A stretch of DNA of 64,000 bases, from assembly GCA_036852015.1 (NCBI GenBank), contig JAANDG010000330.1:62001-126000 (forward strand), written 5' to 3'. Numbering within the stretch: the first letter of the stretch is position 1; the number at the start of each line of letters is the position of its first letter. Below are positions 23,301 through 34,827 of the stretch, piece after piece. The DNA comes from Pelodera strongyloides (taxonomy: Eukaryota; Nematoda; Chromadorea; Rhabditida; Rhabditidae). The notes beneath the pieces are model-generated. The model saw only the letters and a list, made by a program, of their open reading frames with translations. It did not search any database and was not told the DNA's origin. The translations under genes were made by a program, and so were the position numbers.

Positions 23301-26300
23301 AGATGTAATATTCTCCGTCTTCCTCTCTCTCACCCTTCCTTCTTGTTCATTGTCTCTCTGTCTCATTTCATGGTGAAGACCTGAGCCAGAATCTTCTCCA
23401 GTGAGAATATTTAAAGTTTCTGAGCTTCCCAAACTCACACAATATGTCCAGTGTTAAAGAAAGAGAGCGCGACACGTATCACCGTGAACATCATCAATGA
23501 AGTACTGAAGGAGGAGGCAACTCCAAGCAAACCGGTTAGAAATACACAGATAAACATTGGCTGAAGAATTTGTGTATTACAGTATATGTAACTAAATATT
23601 ATGGAAAAGGAACGTAACTAAATAAAGTGTTTACGTCCATCTACAGAACACCTATTGTCAGTTGCACAGTGCCTTTTTTTGTCAACAAATGCTACCCATT
23701 TCCGTCCGTAAACATCGGATATTTGTCCAAAAATCAGCGTTCCCAGCATGTATCCAAACATTTGATATGATGTGCTATCTTTGACAAGGCTGCCATCCGA
23801 ACACAGCAACTTGAACTAAAGGTTTAACTGAATGAATGTATTACTGTCAATTTATTACTGGCTTATTACTTTACGACTTTACTAACAGCCGAACTCACCT
23901 CGGCATTTGTCGAATAGAATTCATATTCCAGTATAGGATTCTCGCAAGTTCGATTATCATACAGCATACATGCTTCTGTCGGAGAAAGAGTTTTATTCCC
24001 ACATCCGAGCACTCGTGGCGTTGCTCCTGATTTGAAATAAGAGAGATTTAATAGCGGAAACAAGTACTTATTCTAACCAGGTTTTGGCCCTCACTCGATA
24101 AAATAAGGACTAGGTTGGTCCTCAAGGCAATACCTTAAGACGACCTTGTCGCTTCCAGAATAAAAATATAAAAATAAACTTTAGGTTCCTTTAAAAGTAA
24201 TAAGGAACAGTACAATGAGACAGAGCGGCGAAGATTTCCGCTTCGACATGTCTCACAGTCTCACACCAGCCGAAAGAAACTTGTAATTCATCAGTAAAGC
24301 TCTTCTAAAACAAGAACAAACCTCCAAAAACCATGAACATCAGGTTTCCAGTTTGAGGAAGAATGATGAGCTGAAGGCAACATCATAAAAATATTTGAAA
24401 ACGCACATGGATTGGAAATCAGCGGCACACCACCATCAGCATCCAAGTTATTCAATTTTGAAGCGATATTTTCGCAAATATTTGAAGTTTTGATGGTAAT
24501 TAACATAAATCGATGTAACTGCCGCTTTTTGAAACGTATATTGGGCAACTGCATTCCCATATGTTGTATGCAAATCAAGATAATCAGTCTAATAATCGCG
24601 CAGTAGTCGAGCAGTAATTAGCATACACTACACCGGGGTACAGCGGATTGCATGCGTTTCAAAAGCGGCAATTTTACGATACCACATACTCACGAGAAAT
24701 TTTTTTGCTAGTTTGGCATAATATTCCAGTTCTCCATACAAGTTAACAAATGGGAAACCTTGTGCAGCTATAGCTACTATACACATCAATACGACTCTCC
24801 GTATTATCGTATTTTTGCATACTACGGTAGAATATACATATACCCATCATTCTCCATGCAAATTGAAAAAAAATGCTTGTATTACAGGGTGGTCCAATAG
24901 TTTTAAACCCTGGCATTTTAACCGCCAAAACAATAATATTGAGGCAATGAACACGCAATTCGTTGTAATCAACGAGTTGTTTTGTAGCATAAAGCAAATA
25001 CAGTTTTCAATATATCACTCTTATTCCTTCACACAGTCCTCCAGATGCCTCTTAAACGAGCCCTCCGTGGAACGCAGGTATTTGGCGTCACTTCAGCCCA
25101 TAACTTCGGAAGGACAGTACGCAGTGAGGTCAAATTTGTGTGAGACAAGGTGCAGGCCTTCCCCTCCAAGTGTGGCCAGGTGCGAAAGTCGGAAAAATTC
25201 AGTTCGGACAAATACTGCTGATATTCCGCATGGCTGCAAATCCAGAAAACACGGGCACGAGAACGGCCCTACACGATCGTCGACTCATGAGATGCTGCTG
25301 CATCTTGTTTGAGAGTCAACTGTATTCCATTGCAATAATTACGGCTCCGTAGAAGTAAAGAGATCATCAACATGTTTTGTAGATAATTTTGACTGTGCAT
25401 TTCGACGCAGTTAGTCACAAATACCCGTGAGGTCGTTTCCGTCGACGTCACAGCCGCCCAGCTGACGATAGTGACCGGACGTACGACTCTTTCGTCTCCG
25501 TTGGCATCCTGGACCGATTTGCAAAGCACACGTCGATTTTGGTTGCTGTAGACCTGCTGGTTCGTGAATAAAGCTCGTCTGAAAAAAGGATACCCGAGGC
25601 GCGTTCCTCACGACGAATTTTATCAAGCTGACATGTTCGCTTTCCGACAAGCGAGCAGAAAAGATATCAACATGGTACTTCGCAACGCCTTAGATAACAG
25701 TATAACGAACCTTGGTGGAAAATATCACATCATTTCAATGAAAACTCATGAAATGATTCAATTTCGAAAAAAATTCTTCCAGGGTTTAAAACTATTGGAC
25801 CACCCTGTATAACCAAACATTTTAAATTTTCATACAGTCTGATTAAATCGTCTGATTAAATGCAAGAACACGATTACCAGAGTCGGGTTATTATAATTGC
25901 CGTGTATAATAGCTATAGCTGCACAATGACGTTCCCGCATGTAAACTCGTATGGAGAACTAGGATATTATGCTGGCCTGGTGGCCCAGTGGCAGCGCGTT
26001 CGTCTCTAACGTAATCGACCCGTGTTCGATTCGTAATCGACCCGAGTTCGATTCGTAATCGACCCGAGTTCGATTCCGGCCCGTGAAACCTATGAAACCA
26101 CCACAAGGCGAGGGAATCATGGGCGATCCCTCCTGGCCCTAGCCCGAAGACGTCGAGCAATTTGCCATCTGGCACTGGTCGCCCACTGCTCACGAACTCT
26201 GCGGAACATGTCATAAGCAAACATTGAATCTGTATTTTCACCCTTGAATAAAGGTGCACGCTCTTGAAGCGTAAAATAAAGTTGTGGTAAACTAGCAAAA

Positions 26301-26474
26301 TTCTCGTGAGCCTATCCCTTTAAAAATACATGGAATTTCGATGAAACGTACCTCGCAAGCCAACAAAATCAGGAAGCTGTACTTCCCCAGAGTTAATAAA
26401 TCGTCCAAACACTTTGGCTCTTCCTCAACCACTATGTCAGGAGGTTCGCTTTTTTCTTCTGCTGACGAAGTCAT
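20352..26474 (-). CDS. Organic cation transporter-like MFS protein (SLC22 type), 14 exons, 527 aa
   Basis: Exons in transcript order: 26474-26352, 24370-24322, 24026-23899, 23815-23696, 23560-23439, 23281-23102, 22981-22831, 22571-22483, 22365-22209, 21990-21921, 21682-21597, 21100-20993, 20712-20620, 20459-20352. All phases agree (1584 nt). The N-terminus carries DDLLTLGKYSF, typical of the OCT family. The first membrane helix is followed by an extracellular loop with about four cysteines (about 60-105). MFS motif A reads GQISDVYGRK (130-139). ETFPKNHRMW follows helix 5, WLLRQGRIKDAE (near 249-260) is the usual cytosolic loop after helix 6, and EIYPTPVRN lies at 430-438. Length fits the family (about 520-560). 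By family, it is a plasma membrane uptake carrier for organic cations or related solutes. Intron 1 (about 2 kb) is filled with transposons. Confidence 0.93.
21220..21530 (+). repeat. Degenerate minisatellite with GGTGTCATGGCGTGT units
   Basis: Words such as GGTGTCAT, GGCGTGTC and CATATGATGTTG recur every 25-35 bases with much divergence. It lies inside the intron between transporter exons 21682-21597 and 21100-20993. Confidence 0.6.
22703..22780 (+). repeat. TG/TA-rich microsatellite
   Basis: Imperfect (TG)n passing into (TA)n, in an intron of the transporter gene. Open plus-strand frames across it are artefacts. Confidence 0.7.
24508..24678. mobile_element. Short TGAAACG-family palindrome in transporter intron 1
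   Basis: GCCGCTTTTTGAAACGTAT at the left and CGTTTCAAAAGCGGC at the right. The arms share GCATTCCCATATG-like and ATGCAAAT words. The outer TTAA is worn. Noncoding. Confidence 0.75.
24885..25807 (-). mobile_element. Mariner/Tc1-type transposon with intact ends and dead transposase
   Basis: Terminal repeats CAGGGTGGTCCAATAG and complement, about 29 bases each, flanked by the TA target duplication (24883-24884, 25808-25809). On the minus strand I see broken mariner transposase pieces in several frames in the right order: KIRREERASGILFSDEL-like, then VTIVSWAAVTST (DDE core), then DFRTWPHLEGKACTLSH and LPKLWAEV. Stops and shifts separate them. The N-terminal DNA-binding half is mostly absent, so it is a 923-base internally deleted copy. 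It sits in intron 1 of the transporter gene. Confidence 0.85.
25968..26285 (+). mobile_element. tRNA-derived SINE with triplicated box B
   Basis: TGGCCCAGTGGCAGCGCG (box A type, from 25981) is followed by GAGTTCGATTCC (box B type). The 22-base piece ending TTCGATT is present three times (26012-26070), so three box B-like motifs follow one box A. The body (GAGGGAATCATGGGCG to CTCTTGAAGCGTAAAATAAA) matches the 14605 and 51696 copies. Plus strand, opposite to the host gene. Confidence 0.75.
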
Positions 26475-28484
26475 AGGTCCTCAAACAAGGACATCACAAA
26501 CACATAAATTGTGGTAAAAATTGAACATAAGGTATGAGATATGACATAGGCAAAGTTTTCCAAAGCTTGAAAAAAAGATACATATGAAAAAATTATTTAA
26601 TTATTTAAAGCATTAATTATTTAGCATACGTCAGACACAATACCTAGCTACTAATGTAAAAGAACACATTTGAGCAAAATTATTTTTGGTTTTGCGAGTA
26701 CAGGGGAAGGAATGTATTGAGTACAACATCTTGCAACAAATTAACTGCTTGTGACTGCTGAATCGGATAGCAAAGGTAGCTATGTTTCCCAAAGAGGAAG
26801 GAGAGAATGTATATATACATCACTAAAAATGGGCGCATATTCTCTTTAAATACATATGTGGATTGTTGTGCCTGTAAACTGATACGTGACATATTGTACG
26901 GACATGTAAACAAAAAATGTGCATAATACCGTTTAAACTACAAATGATCAAGATTTACTCGCTGAATAACGCTCAATGATAAAATCTGCTTATCATCTAT
27001 CAGCTTACTATACTGTGATAATAATGCTAGAGATAGAGTATTTTGTTTTCTGCGACCACGGCTTTTTGCATAATCAGAGGCTTTTTAGCAGAGGGAAAAC
27101 ACAACGGGAAGAGAAAAAGCTGTAAGCTTTGGTGTTCTTTTACACTTTTTTTCATGGTTGTTCTGCAGTTTTTTCAGAAATGGGGGGGGGGGGGTCAGTA
27201 AGCACGTCATTGTTGGGGTTATTTTTAGTAATCAAAATCAACACAGCATGTAAATGTAATTGGAAATTAAATCATCGTTTGAAAAAGGAACTAGTTTCAT
27301 CAAGATTGGCGATTTACTAACAAGTAGCTAACTACGTAGGTGAAGATTAAAGGTACTCGTGAAATGCCAAAGCTAGAAGCTTTAGAGAGAAGGAGAAGTA
27401 AAAAATGAAGGCAAAACGAAAATCGAGTGAAAGCAAAACGAAAAAAAAAGAACTGCGAAAAAAATGAAAGCAAAACAAAAAAAAAGAACTGCGGAACTTA
27501 TGTGCTGACGTTGAATGGAATATCTTCTTTGAGCTAAATATTCTGGAAACATGCAGGGAAACGTCATTTCAAATCATTATCAACAGCTTGGCATGTCGAT
27601 TGAACGGAAAAAAGTTTCACTATTAAACTTCTCGTGAAATGATAAGGATAATAGATAATAGCATATGATGCACATGATTCTTCTTTCTTGAAGCGAAAAT
27701 TTTTGGTAGTGGACACAAAAATGTCGGTTCGGTTGTGGAGAGAAATCAGTTGTTATTGAAGCAATTTAAAAAAAAAACTCCGGATAAAAAGATAAATCTT
27801 AGTACATAGTTCTGCAGGCATATTGGAATAAAAATTCTCTATGTATTCTTCTACCTGTATACATTTTTGATTTTTCTAATGGTATATGAATGACATAAAA
27901 TTAAAAATCTTCAATTTGTTGTGCTCCGTGGCTCAGAGATAAATTAGCGGCAAGAATTCATGGAAGGGTCAACAGCTGGGGTGACCCAAAGAATTGACCC
28001 TCTAAACAACAACTGGCCAAACTGCATACAAATATCGATGCGAACTCTCCCTTTTCTCTTCCTTTCTCTTCTTTTCTATCTTTAATTTCGGCTATCCCTT
28101 TTCTGTTCCTCTCTCCCTCGTGCTCTTTTTCGCATCCATCTCCCTCTATAACCTCTCTCTTTTTCTCAGCTTCACTCTGAAGGTGTGAAGCTACACCGAA
28201 ACTCAACAGTTGCGCGCCACAATGTTTGGGAGTGTTTCATTGATGCGCGCGGAAGTTTGTTTCACGTTTTGGAGCGGGAAACACCCCCACAACGGTGCCG
28301 AAAAGATGCCGAAACGGTGCGCAAAAGTTCGCTGAACGCGCAAAAGGAAAGCAGAGTGTTTCCATACAGTCTTACTTATTGTTAGACACTTTTTCTAAAC
28401 AGCGCCTTACCATTAGACCACTTGACCACACAACACAACACATGTGACATCAGTACAACAACTTATGGCGGATCCTTTGAGCGA
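26475..28484. other. Intergenic region, nothing coding recognised
   Basis: A purine-rich stretch of AAAACGAAAA-type repeats lies at 27400-27490 and a pyrimidine-rich one at about 28050-28170. The CG-rich segment 28215-28345 has words like GCCGAAACGGTGCG and resembles the minisatellite at 28943. No exon supported. Confidence 0.45.
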
Positions 28485-28488
28485 TTAA

Positions 28489-28938
28489 AGGGAGAGGCCC
28501 ATTAGAAAAAAGATTTCCTCAATTCAGTTGTACAGAATGTCCGGAATTTCAGAAATATTACTGTGAAAAGCGCATCGTGTGAAGCCTCGAACTCGCAGAG
28601 TTATTCCCCGTCAAACAGTTCGGCTAGGTACCGTAGTCAGCAACTTCAAAATTCGTTTTTACGGTTTATATCCGTTCATTTGCATTCTTTCTCTATATAA
28701 TAATGGTCAAACGAACAAAGATCATTCCTACAACTATAAAGAGACGTTTGAAATACAAGAATGCCCTAAAAGCGAGAGAATTGATTCTGACTACGGTACC
28801 TGGCCGAACCTTTTGCCGGGGAATAACTCTGTGAGTTCTAGGTTTCAAGCAATGCGGTTTTCACAGTAATATTCCCGAAATTCCGGACATTCTTTACAAA
28901 TAAATTGAGGAAAACTTTATTCTCATGGGCCTCTCCCT
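28489..28938. mobile_element. Palindromic TTAA-flanked MITE
   Basis: TTAA at 28485-28488 and 28939-28942. Ends AGGGAGAGGCCCATTA and complement-like TCATGGGCCTCTCCCT. The arms pair through GAATTTCGGACATTC-type and GGTACCGTAGTCAG segments. It splits a CG-rich zone into two halves. Confidence 0.9.
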
Positions 28939-28942
28939 TTAA

Positions 28943-29130
28943 GGCGCGGAAATGATGCGGGGCGCAACTTGCGCGCCGAAACACGAAAAGTGTTTCCCGC
29001 ACCGTTTCGGGAAACGCTTTGCGCCCCATTTCGCTTCGGCACGCATGTTGTGTCCCATTTCGGTTCGGCGCGCATGTTGGGTTCTCCCATTTCGTTCGGC
29101 GCGCATTTTGTGTCCCAAAATGGTGCGGCG
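28943..29130 (+). repeat. CG-rich minisatellite
   Basis: Units of about 30 bases containing CCCATTTCGGTTCGGCGCGC recur about four times with divergence. Base composition is strikingly unlike the AT-rich flanks. Confidence 0.7.
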
Positions 29131-30296
29131 CGTTCAGTGTATATTCGGAAGAGAAATCATCATAAGTAGCGTTAGAGAGAATTCACATTTCAATCTGGGA
29201 AACTTTCCACAAAGCTGTGTTTTTCATATAGATAAACCGATGGACACAATTTTCAAAGTGTGGTCCCGTTTTTGTTCTGAAAAGACGCACATTCTTGGAA
29301 TTTTCTCAGCGTCTAAATGTGGGTTTGGATTCGGGATGAGCCAGCAAATTCCAGCGGGAGGTGTATATTTTATATATTTTTGTATAGGAAAAAGGTTCGA
29401 TTGTTTTCAAAGGAGTTGACTAACATGCTCTCCGTGGTAAGATTTTTCTTACATAATTGTTGATTTTCAGATAATAATGTTTATCAGATAGAGTTACTTA
29501 TTAGCACCCTAGGGTCAATCGATGTATACAGAATATTTTCATTCCAAACATTCAATGGTTCTAGATGTTCTCCCTGATTTTTGCGCCTTTTCCATTTGTT
29601 GATCCTTGTGCTCCACTTGGGAATGCTACATTGGGCGTGCGGTCAAACTGTTGTTTCAATACTACATTACCTGTTCAAGCAGCAAACGAGTAGGTTTCTG
29701 TGAGTAATATAGATTGATTGTCGATAGTGCTCCAAAAAAATACTTCAACACTTCATTAAACAAAATAAAACTCCCAAGTCTTTTCCCAGATGAAAATTTT
29801 CCTTGAGCTTGTTTTCCTTTCTACGCCATGCGTATTAATTGCAGAATGCATAAAGTTGCGGTGATGACTTTGGAAACCAACATTCCATACGAAGTTTGTT
29901 TTAATTTTGATATTTTTGAATCCATATGTATGCATGAATATTTAAGGAACGCATTCACGATATTTCGAAATTTTATGATGCTGATAATGCTAAACATCAT
30001 GATAAATTCGAAAATATTCACCTGTTTTGCCTCGCTCCACTATTCGTAGTTCATACTGTAATCGAGTATTTCCTCATCCCGGTGATTTCTCTCACTGGGT
30101 TTATTTTTTATAACTTGGTATCGGGACTGTATTTTTTCTTTATAGCTTCCAGCATGTAATGTTAGTCGCATAAAACGAAACATATATCGTGACTGCGTTC
30201 CTTTAGTGTTAGATTGTTGAAATGTCGCTCATGAAACCCACGAATCTGCACGTATTTACAAACAGAAACGAACGTGGAATGATGGCTCGCCCGCAG

Positions 30297-30905
30297 GACC
30301 ACCATTTACGTCACTTTGGAGCTAACAGTTGATGCACCAGGTGTGCGGCGAAACGTGTTTGAGTCTTTTGGCGCAATTGCAACAGACCCGCCGCACGGAG
30401 TTTCATCATCATTGCCACATTCAGACAGCAAATCGTGACTCATCAACAGCCATGTTGCCGATCTCTGCCCAACTTCGTCAGTTACAAAGTAATCAGTTAA
30501 AGGGAGAACCCAGGCTCGTCAAAATTGAGTAAGCAAAGATTCAATTTTTTTTAAAGCAACCCCTTGTTTCTGTTGTTCAAAGTTCTGTTGTTGTTACATT
30601 ACATATAATATACGCTGTGTGACTTAGGGACTGTTATTTCTCCGCACAATCTCCGCCACCGCGTAGAAATGAGATGTGGCACACTTGTGGCGCACTCGTA
30701 TCGCAATTACCGCGCAACCACAAAAAAACGTGGATTTCAGTAGTAATGTCCATATTTTAGACCCGTCAACAACGGAACCAGCTCTCGTGTTGTTGTGGAG
30801 GTAGACGTAGTAGGCGATACGAATAAACTCACCGAGACACTCAAGGATACTTTTGATGTCAACGACGCCGTGAGCAACTTTGACATGAAAGTTGAAGAAA
30901 GTTAG
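30297..30905 (+). CDS. 3' end of an unrecognised gene (two exons, partial)
   Basis: The last exon is clearest: 30761-30905, after TATTTTAG, 47 codons to a TAG, with RVVVEVDVVGDTNKLTETL and DAVSNFDMKVEES. It begins with one base completing a codon. The preceding exon has two rivals: 30297-30434, donor GTGACT (contains TIYVTLELTVDAPGV), or one ending at 30530 with donor GTAAGC. Both are phase-compatible; the first has more protein-like composition. Possible earlier exons near 29327 and 29563-29690 are not secure. Function unknown. Confidence 0.45.
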
Positions 30906-31065
30906 AAATTTGTTTGGAACATAATTCGTTGGCGTTCCCTTTTACCGATTCTTATTGCCGCTTTTTTTTTGCATTGACATGCATGCAAATAGTCAATATT
31001 GTCGAAAACAATCGATGTGCGCAATACTGAATTGAAGTAACTGTGTATTGCATTTTCATTATTAA

Positions 31066-31478
31066 AGGAGGAGGCTCACGAGAATGAAGAGCTCAAATGG
31101 TTTCCTTTTATCGAAATATGATGGTACTAAATTCCGAAAGACATGCTTTACAAAGCAAAAGCTTTTAATTGGAAGGAGTAAATCAATATAAAACTATGAA
31201 GTCTATAAAAATTTTGGATCGTAGTGAACAGTTGATTTCCATAGTGGGAATTCAAATTTCTTGCCGGATTGCAAAATGACTTGTTAATTTGCATGCCCAT
31301 TATGGAAATCAACTATTTACTACGATCCAAAATTTTTATAGACTTCATAGTTTTATATTGATTTACTCCTTCCGATTGAAAGCTTTTGCTTTGTAAAGCA
31401 TGTCTTTCGGAATTTAATACCGTCGTCTGTCGATAAAAGGAAACTATTTGAGCACTTCACTCTCGTGAGCCTCCTCCT
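31066..31478. mobile_element. Palindromic TTAA-flanked MITE, GGAGGAGGCTCACGAG family, copy 1
   Basis: TTAA at 31062-31065 and 31479-31482. Ends AGGAGGAGGCTCACGAGA and complement. The arms are nearly identical (GCTTTACAAAGCAAAAGC, CTATGAAGTCTATAAA). The second copy of the family is at 34828. Confidence 0.92.
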
Positions 31479-31482
31479 TTAA

Positions 31483-31642
31483 AGCGGAATGCTAGCCTCT
31501 TTGGAAAATTTGCATATGATAAGCAAGTCCTATGTATCCTATGCTAATTTTGTACGATTGCGGACGATCGTACAAAATTAGCATATGATACATAGGATTT
31601 TCTTATCATATGCAAATTTTCCAAAGGTGCTAGCATTTCGCT
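31483..31642. mobile_element. Short perfect-hairpin TTAA element abutting the previous one
   Basis: Starts at the very TTAA (31479-31482) that ends its neighbour and ends at TTAA 31643-31646. The arms carry AGCGGAATGCTAGC / GCTAGCATTTCGCT, TTTGCATATGATAA and CCTATGTATC, with centre GTACGATTGCGGACGATCGTAC. Noncoding. Confidence 0.88.
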
Positions 31643-31646
31643 TTAA

Positions 31647-32507
31647 GACCTTTTGAAGACCTGTGTACTACACCGACAGATGCATATTCATCAGTATTCA
31701 ATATATTATTACATTAACTTTTTTGTCTGTTTGAGTGCACGTAATAGCTTCTGTTGAGAAATCCTGAATCATTCTTTATTTATTCCGTAATACATATATG
31801 TATTTGATAAATAGATGAGAAAATTCGACAAAAAAATAAAATCGTCAAAATACTGTACAAACGTCTTGCAAATAATGTAACTTTACGCTAGCAAACAATG
31901 TGAAACTATGTATCTACGATCTAAGGTCTATTAGTAATTGGTTTTAGTCAACGTGCTAAATAAATAGACTCATATCTTGTGAGATCACATTCAATAGCGC
32001 AAATGCACACATATTGATTTGGTATAAGTGGAAAATAGAATATTCTTTTCAATGGAACCGAAAAAGTTTTCGAGTAGCGTATACACATATAACATTTAAT
32101 GAATGGTTACACATTCTCCAAACGATAAACTGTAAAAATAAATAAATTTGGTAACGATGCCTTTTGACTGTTCTTACAACAAAATATAATTTGGAAAATT
32201 AGTGGTCTTATTCATATATTCTAATGTTTTAACAATTTTAGATAGTAAAAATTTTTAACCAAAAATCGAAGAAATAAATATGCTTTCGAAAAAATGTATA
32301 AGTCATGAGTATAGGAAATGTGTGTGAGTGTTGTCTTCAGATCGCAGACTGAAAACATACGGTATTCAGTGTGGCCGTCGGTGGTTATTAAATAATTAAA
32401 TTATGGTGCTAAGATACAAACGTAAATCTCAAACTTGCTTTAATTATTTAGGGTGCAGGGCAAATAGGCTACTTCGTAAGGGACAGCGACCTGAAGTCTG
32501 CCGATAG
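31647..32507. other. AT-rich intergenic DNA, nothing recognised
   Basis: Neither strand shows splice-bounded coding or a repeat that recurs in this window. It is probably the 3' flank of the minus-strand gene ending at 32508. Confidence 0.45.
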
Positions 32508-33789
32508 TCATTTTCGTTTCTTTTGCTGAGCAAATTGCTTCTCGTAGTACTCGAAAAGTGCATCAGGATATAGACGTTTCACGTCGGCATATGTTTTGAT
32601 GAAATATTCCTTGTGATTCGTCTCGACGTGGTACCTTCAAGTATTATTTATTTATTTGTTTATTAAAATTACATTTATTCATTTATTTATTTATTTATTA
32701 TTATGCATGTATTACCTTATTATTACGATGAACAGAGATTAGTAGGTACACCGATATTTCGAATAATTTGCGTACATATGTATCAAATGTATATTTAATG
32801 TTCGCGCAGATAGGAAACTCAAAAAATTTGCAAAACCTATAGAAGACCTTCGAACGATTCAAATTAATTTAGTGTACAGGGATTATTACGATGAATGGAA
32901 ATCATGTCATGTCATGTCTCTTTCTCAAAAGAATGCATTTTGCATGACATTACTTTTACTATTAAATAAAATTCGAACTAGCGTAATTAAGCCATCGGTA
33001 AGCGTATATTAATTGATAGGGTTCTATTCATAATGTCAAAAATCTCTCACTTTTCGCATAACATCTGACATTGTGTGATATCGTTGCCTCCGCGCGTATT
33101 TTCATCTTTTGCTGGTGAAATGACGCAGATTCGTTCCTGAAAAAAGTTGGATATCTTACTTTTCAACTAATTGGAAGTCCCAAAGAAAGTGTGTTAATTC
33201 ACCACTAGGGTATATGTTGTGTTAGTATATGTTGGTTGTTAGAGTCTACGTCTACAATACAGAATAAATCACACAGTCTACGTCTAGAATGCGGAAAAAG
33301 CCTACTGTGCGGATTAAATCAAAAACGGATTTCAAGAAACAAAAATCTAATCGTTTTGCAATGCCAACGTCTTCTTAGTTCCCTATTATATATTGAGTAA
33401 TTCACACAATGTCACTTCACTCTGTACCTTTTTAACAGGAGCGCTGGAGTCCGATTTTCGGCGCTGATCCTAATTATCGTCTTTTATTTTAGGAATAACT
33501 TGGTATTTATTAAACCGAACTTTATCTTTTTTTCGGGTATGCGCACATATTGACAATGAACTTTATTTTCCGTACGTTGTTTCACAATTGTAGCTTCGTA
33601 GTTGCTCAACATTATCATATTTCAATTGCTGCTTTCTTTTATAAAGTTGACCTAGATCTAAAACGTACTAGATCTCGGCTTGCGCTTGTTGTTCCGTTGG
33701 ACATATTCGATTGGACTGACATCCTTCTTCCTACCCAGGATTGTCGTCGACTACCGTCAGCAGAGGACTGCTTCATTATCTTCTCCTTT
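32508..33789 (-). CDS. 3' end of an unrecognised gene, three exons (partial)
   Basis: Exons in transcript order: 33789-33669, 33136-33051, 32634-32508; phases agree (1, 0, 2). The first encodes a Ser/Arg-rich segment ending SNGTTSASRDL. The second is ERICVISPAKDEN followed by GGNDITQCQMLCE. The last has VETNHKEYFIKTYADV and ends EKQFAQQKKRK then TGA, a basic tail that could be a nuclear localisation signal (inference). Upstream exons must lie beyond 33.8 kb, where MITEs follow at once. I do not recognise the family. Confidence 0.6.
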
Positions 33790-33848
33790 CTGAAAACGGG
33801 ATTACGGTATTTTGGTGGAGTAAAGTTACATTGGGAGACTTGCCTTAA

Positions 33849-34010
33849 AGTGATATAGTTGAAACGTATTTGGACAACTGCATTTCCATATGTTGTACGC
33901 AAATTAATATAAGCAATCTAAACATTCACGCAGTATTAGCGCTATGATTTGCATACATTACATCGGCATACAACGTCCGGCATATCTTTCAAAACCGACA
34001 ATCATTCGCT
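33849..34010. mobile_element. Short TGAAACG-family palindrome
   Basis: TTAA at 33845-33848 at the left; GTTGAAACGTATTTGG and CTTTCAAAACCGAC at the two ends, with GCATTTCCATATGTTG inside. The right TTAA is worn and the next element (34023) begins about 10 bases on. Confidence 0.7.
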
Positions 34011-34022
34011 TCAAAAGATTAA

Positions 34023-34502
34023 AGGGATAGGTTCACCTCGACTTGGACCTTTTTTATAATTTATGTTGATAGTATGACGGTATGACCTATGACGGTCAAA
34101 ATGCGAAAATTGCAGTAAATTTCCTTTGCTCCCCGTAGTAGGAGAGCTTGCTCAAAAAAGGTAAACTACCTCGAATCCATAAAACAACTGGAGTACCGCA
34201 GCCATGGTAAGTGGGAAATAGCGCAGCAGGGCTGGAGATGCAAGAAAATACAGGGCCCTTTTATCATCCTCTGTCTATCACAACAATATCTGCACCTCCA
34301 GCCCTCCTGCGCTATTTCCCACTTACCATGGCTGCGGTACTCCAATTGTTTTATAGATTCGAGGTAGTTTAGCTTTTTTGAGCAAGCTCTCCTACTACGG
34401 GGAGCAAAGGAAATTTACTGCAATTTTCGCATTTTGACCGTCATAGGTCATACTATCAACATAAATTATAAAAAAGGTACAATTCGAGGTGAACCTATCC
34501 CT
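34023..34502. mobile_element. Palindromic TTAA-flanked MITE, GGATAGGTTCACC family
   Basis: TTAA at 34019-34022 and 34503-34506. Ends AGGGATAGGTTCACCTCG and complement. Arms of about 230 bases include GTAAATTTCCTTTGCTCC and CCATGGTAAGTGGGAAATAG with few differences. A worn half of this family lies at 63199. Confidence 0.92.
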
Positions 34503-34777
34503 TTAAGGATGCTCTTCGTTTGGGGTTACCAATCCTAATCGAGGTATGTGGTAATACAAGTGTTAATTAGTTATTTTATATCTACTTGCATATCATGACT
34601 ACACGACTTTTTGGTTCTCTTTTTTCTTTTCGTTTCTTTTGCTGAAATATCGCGGTGTTTCCGAATTAATCGCTCTTTCAAGAAAAGCCAGAAGGGTTTA
34701 TTTCTTCTTCGAAATGAAACCGCTCACAAATTAAACGCCAAGTTTGGTCGCAAGATGGACATGGAGAGAGAAAGAGA

Positions 34778-34814
<37 letters not shown>

Positions 34815-34827
34815 AAAGATTGGTTAA

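Noticed and set aside
25029..25812. Open frames within 24885-25807 as host genes
   Set aside because: They are fragments of a decayed mariner transposase or its antisense, between transposon ends.
25981..26070. Functional tRNA gene
   Set aside because: The arms do not fold as a cloverleaf, box B is triplicated and a SINE body follows.
31483..31642. A hairpin as a microRNA precursor
   Set aside because: It is flanked by TTAA on both sides, far longer than a pre-miRNA and of the same build as the other TTAA elements.
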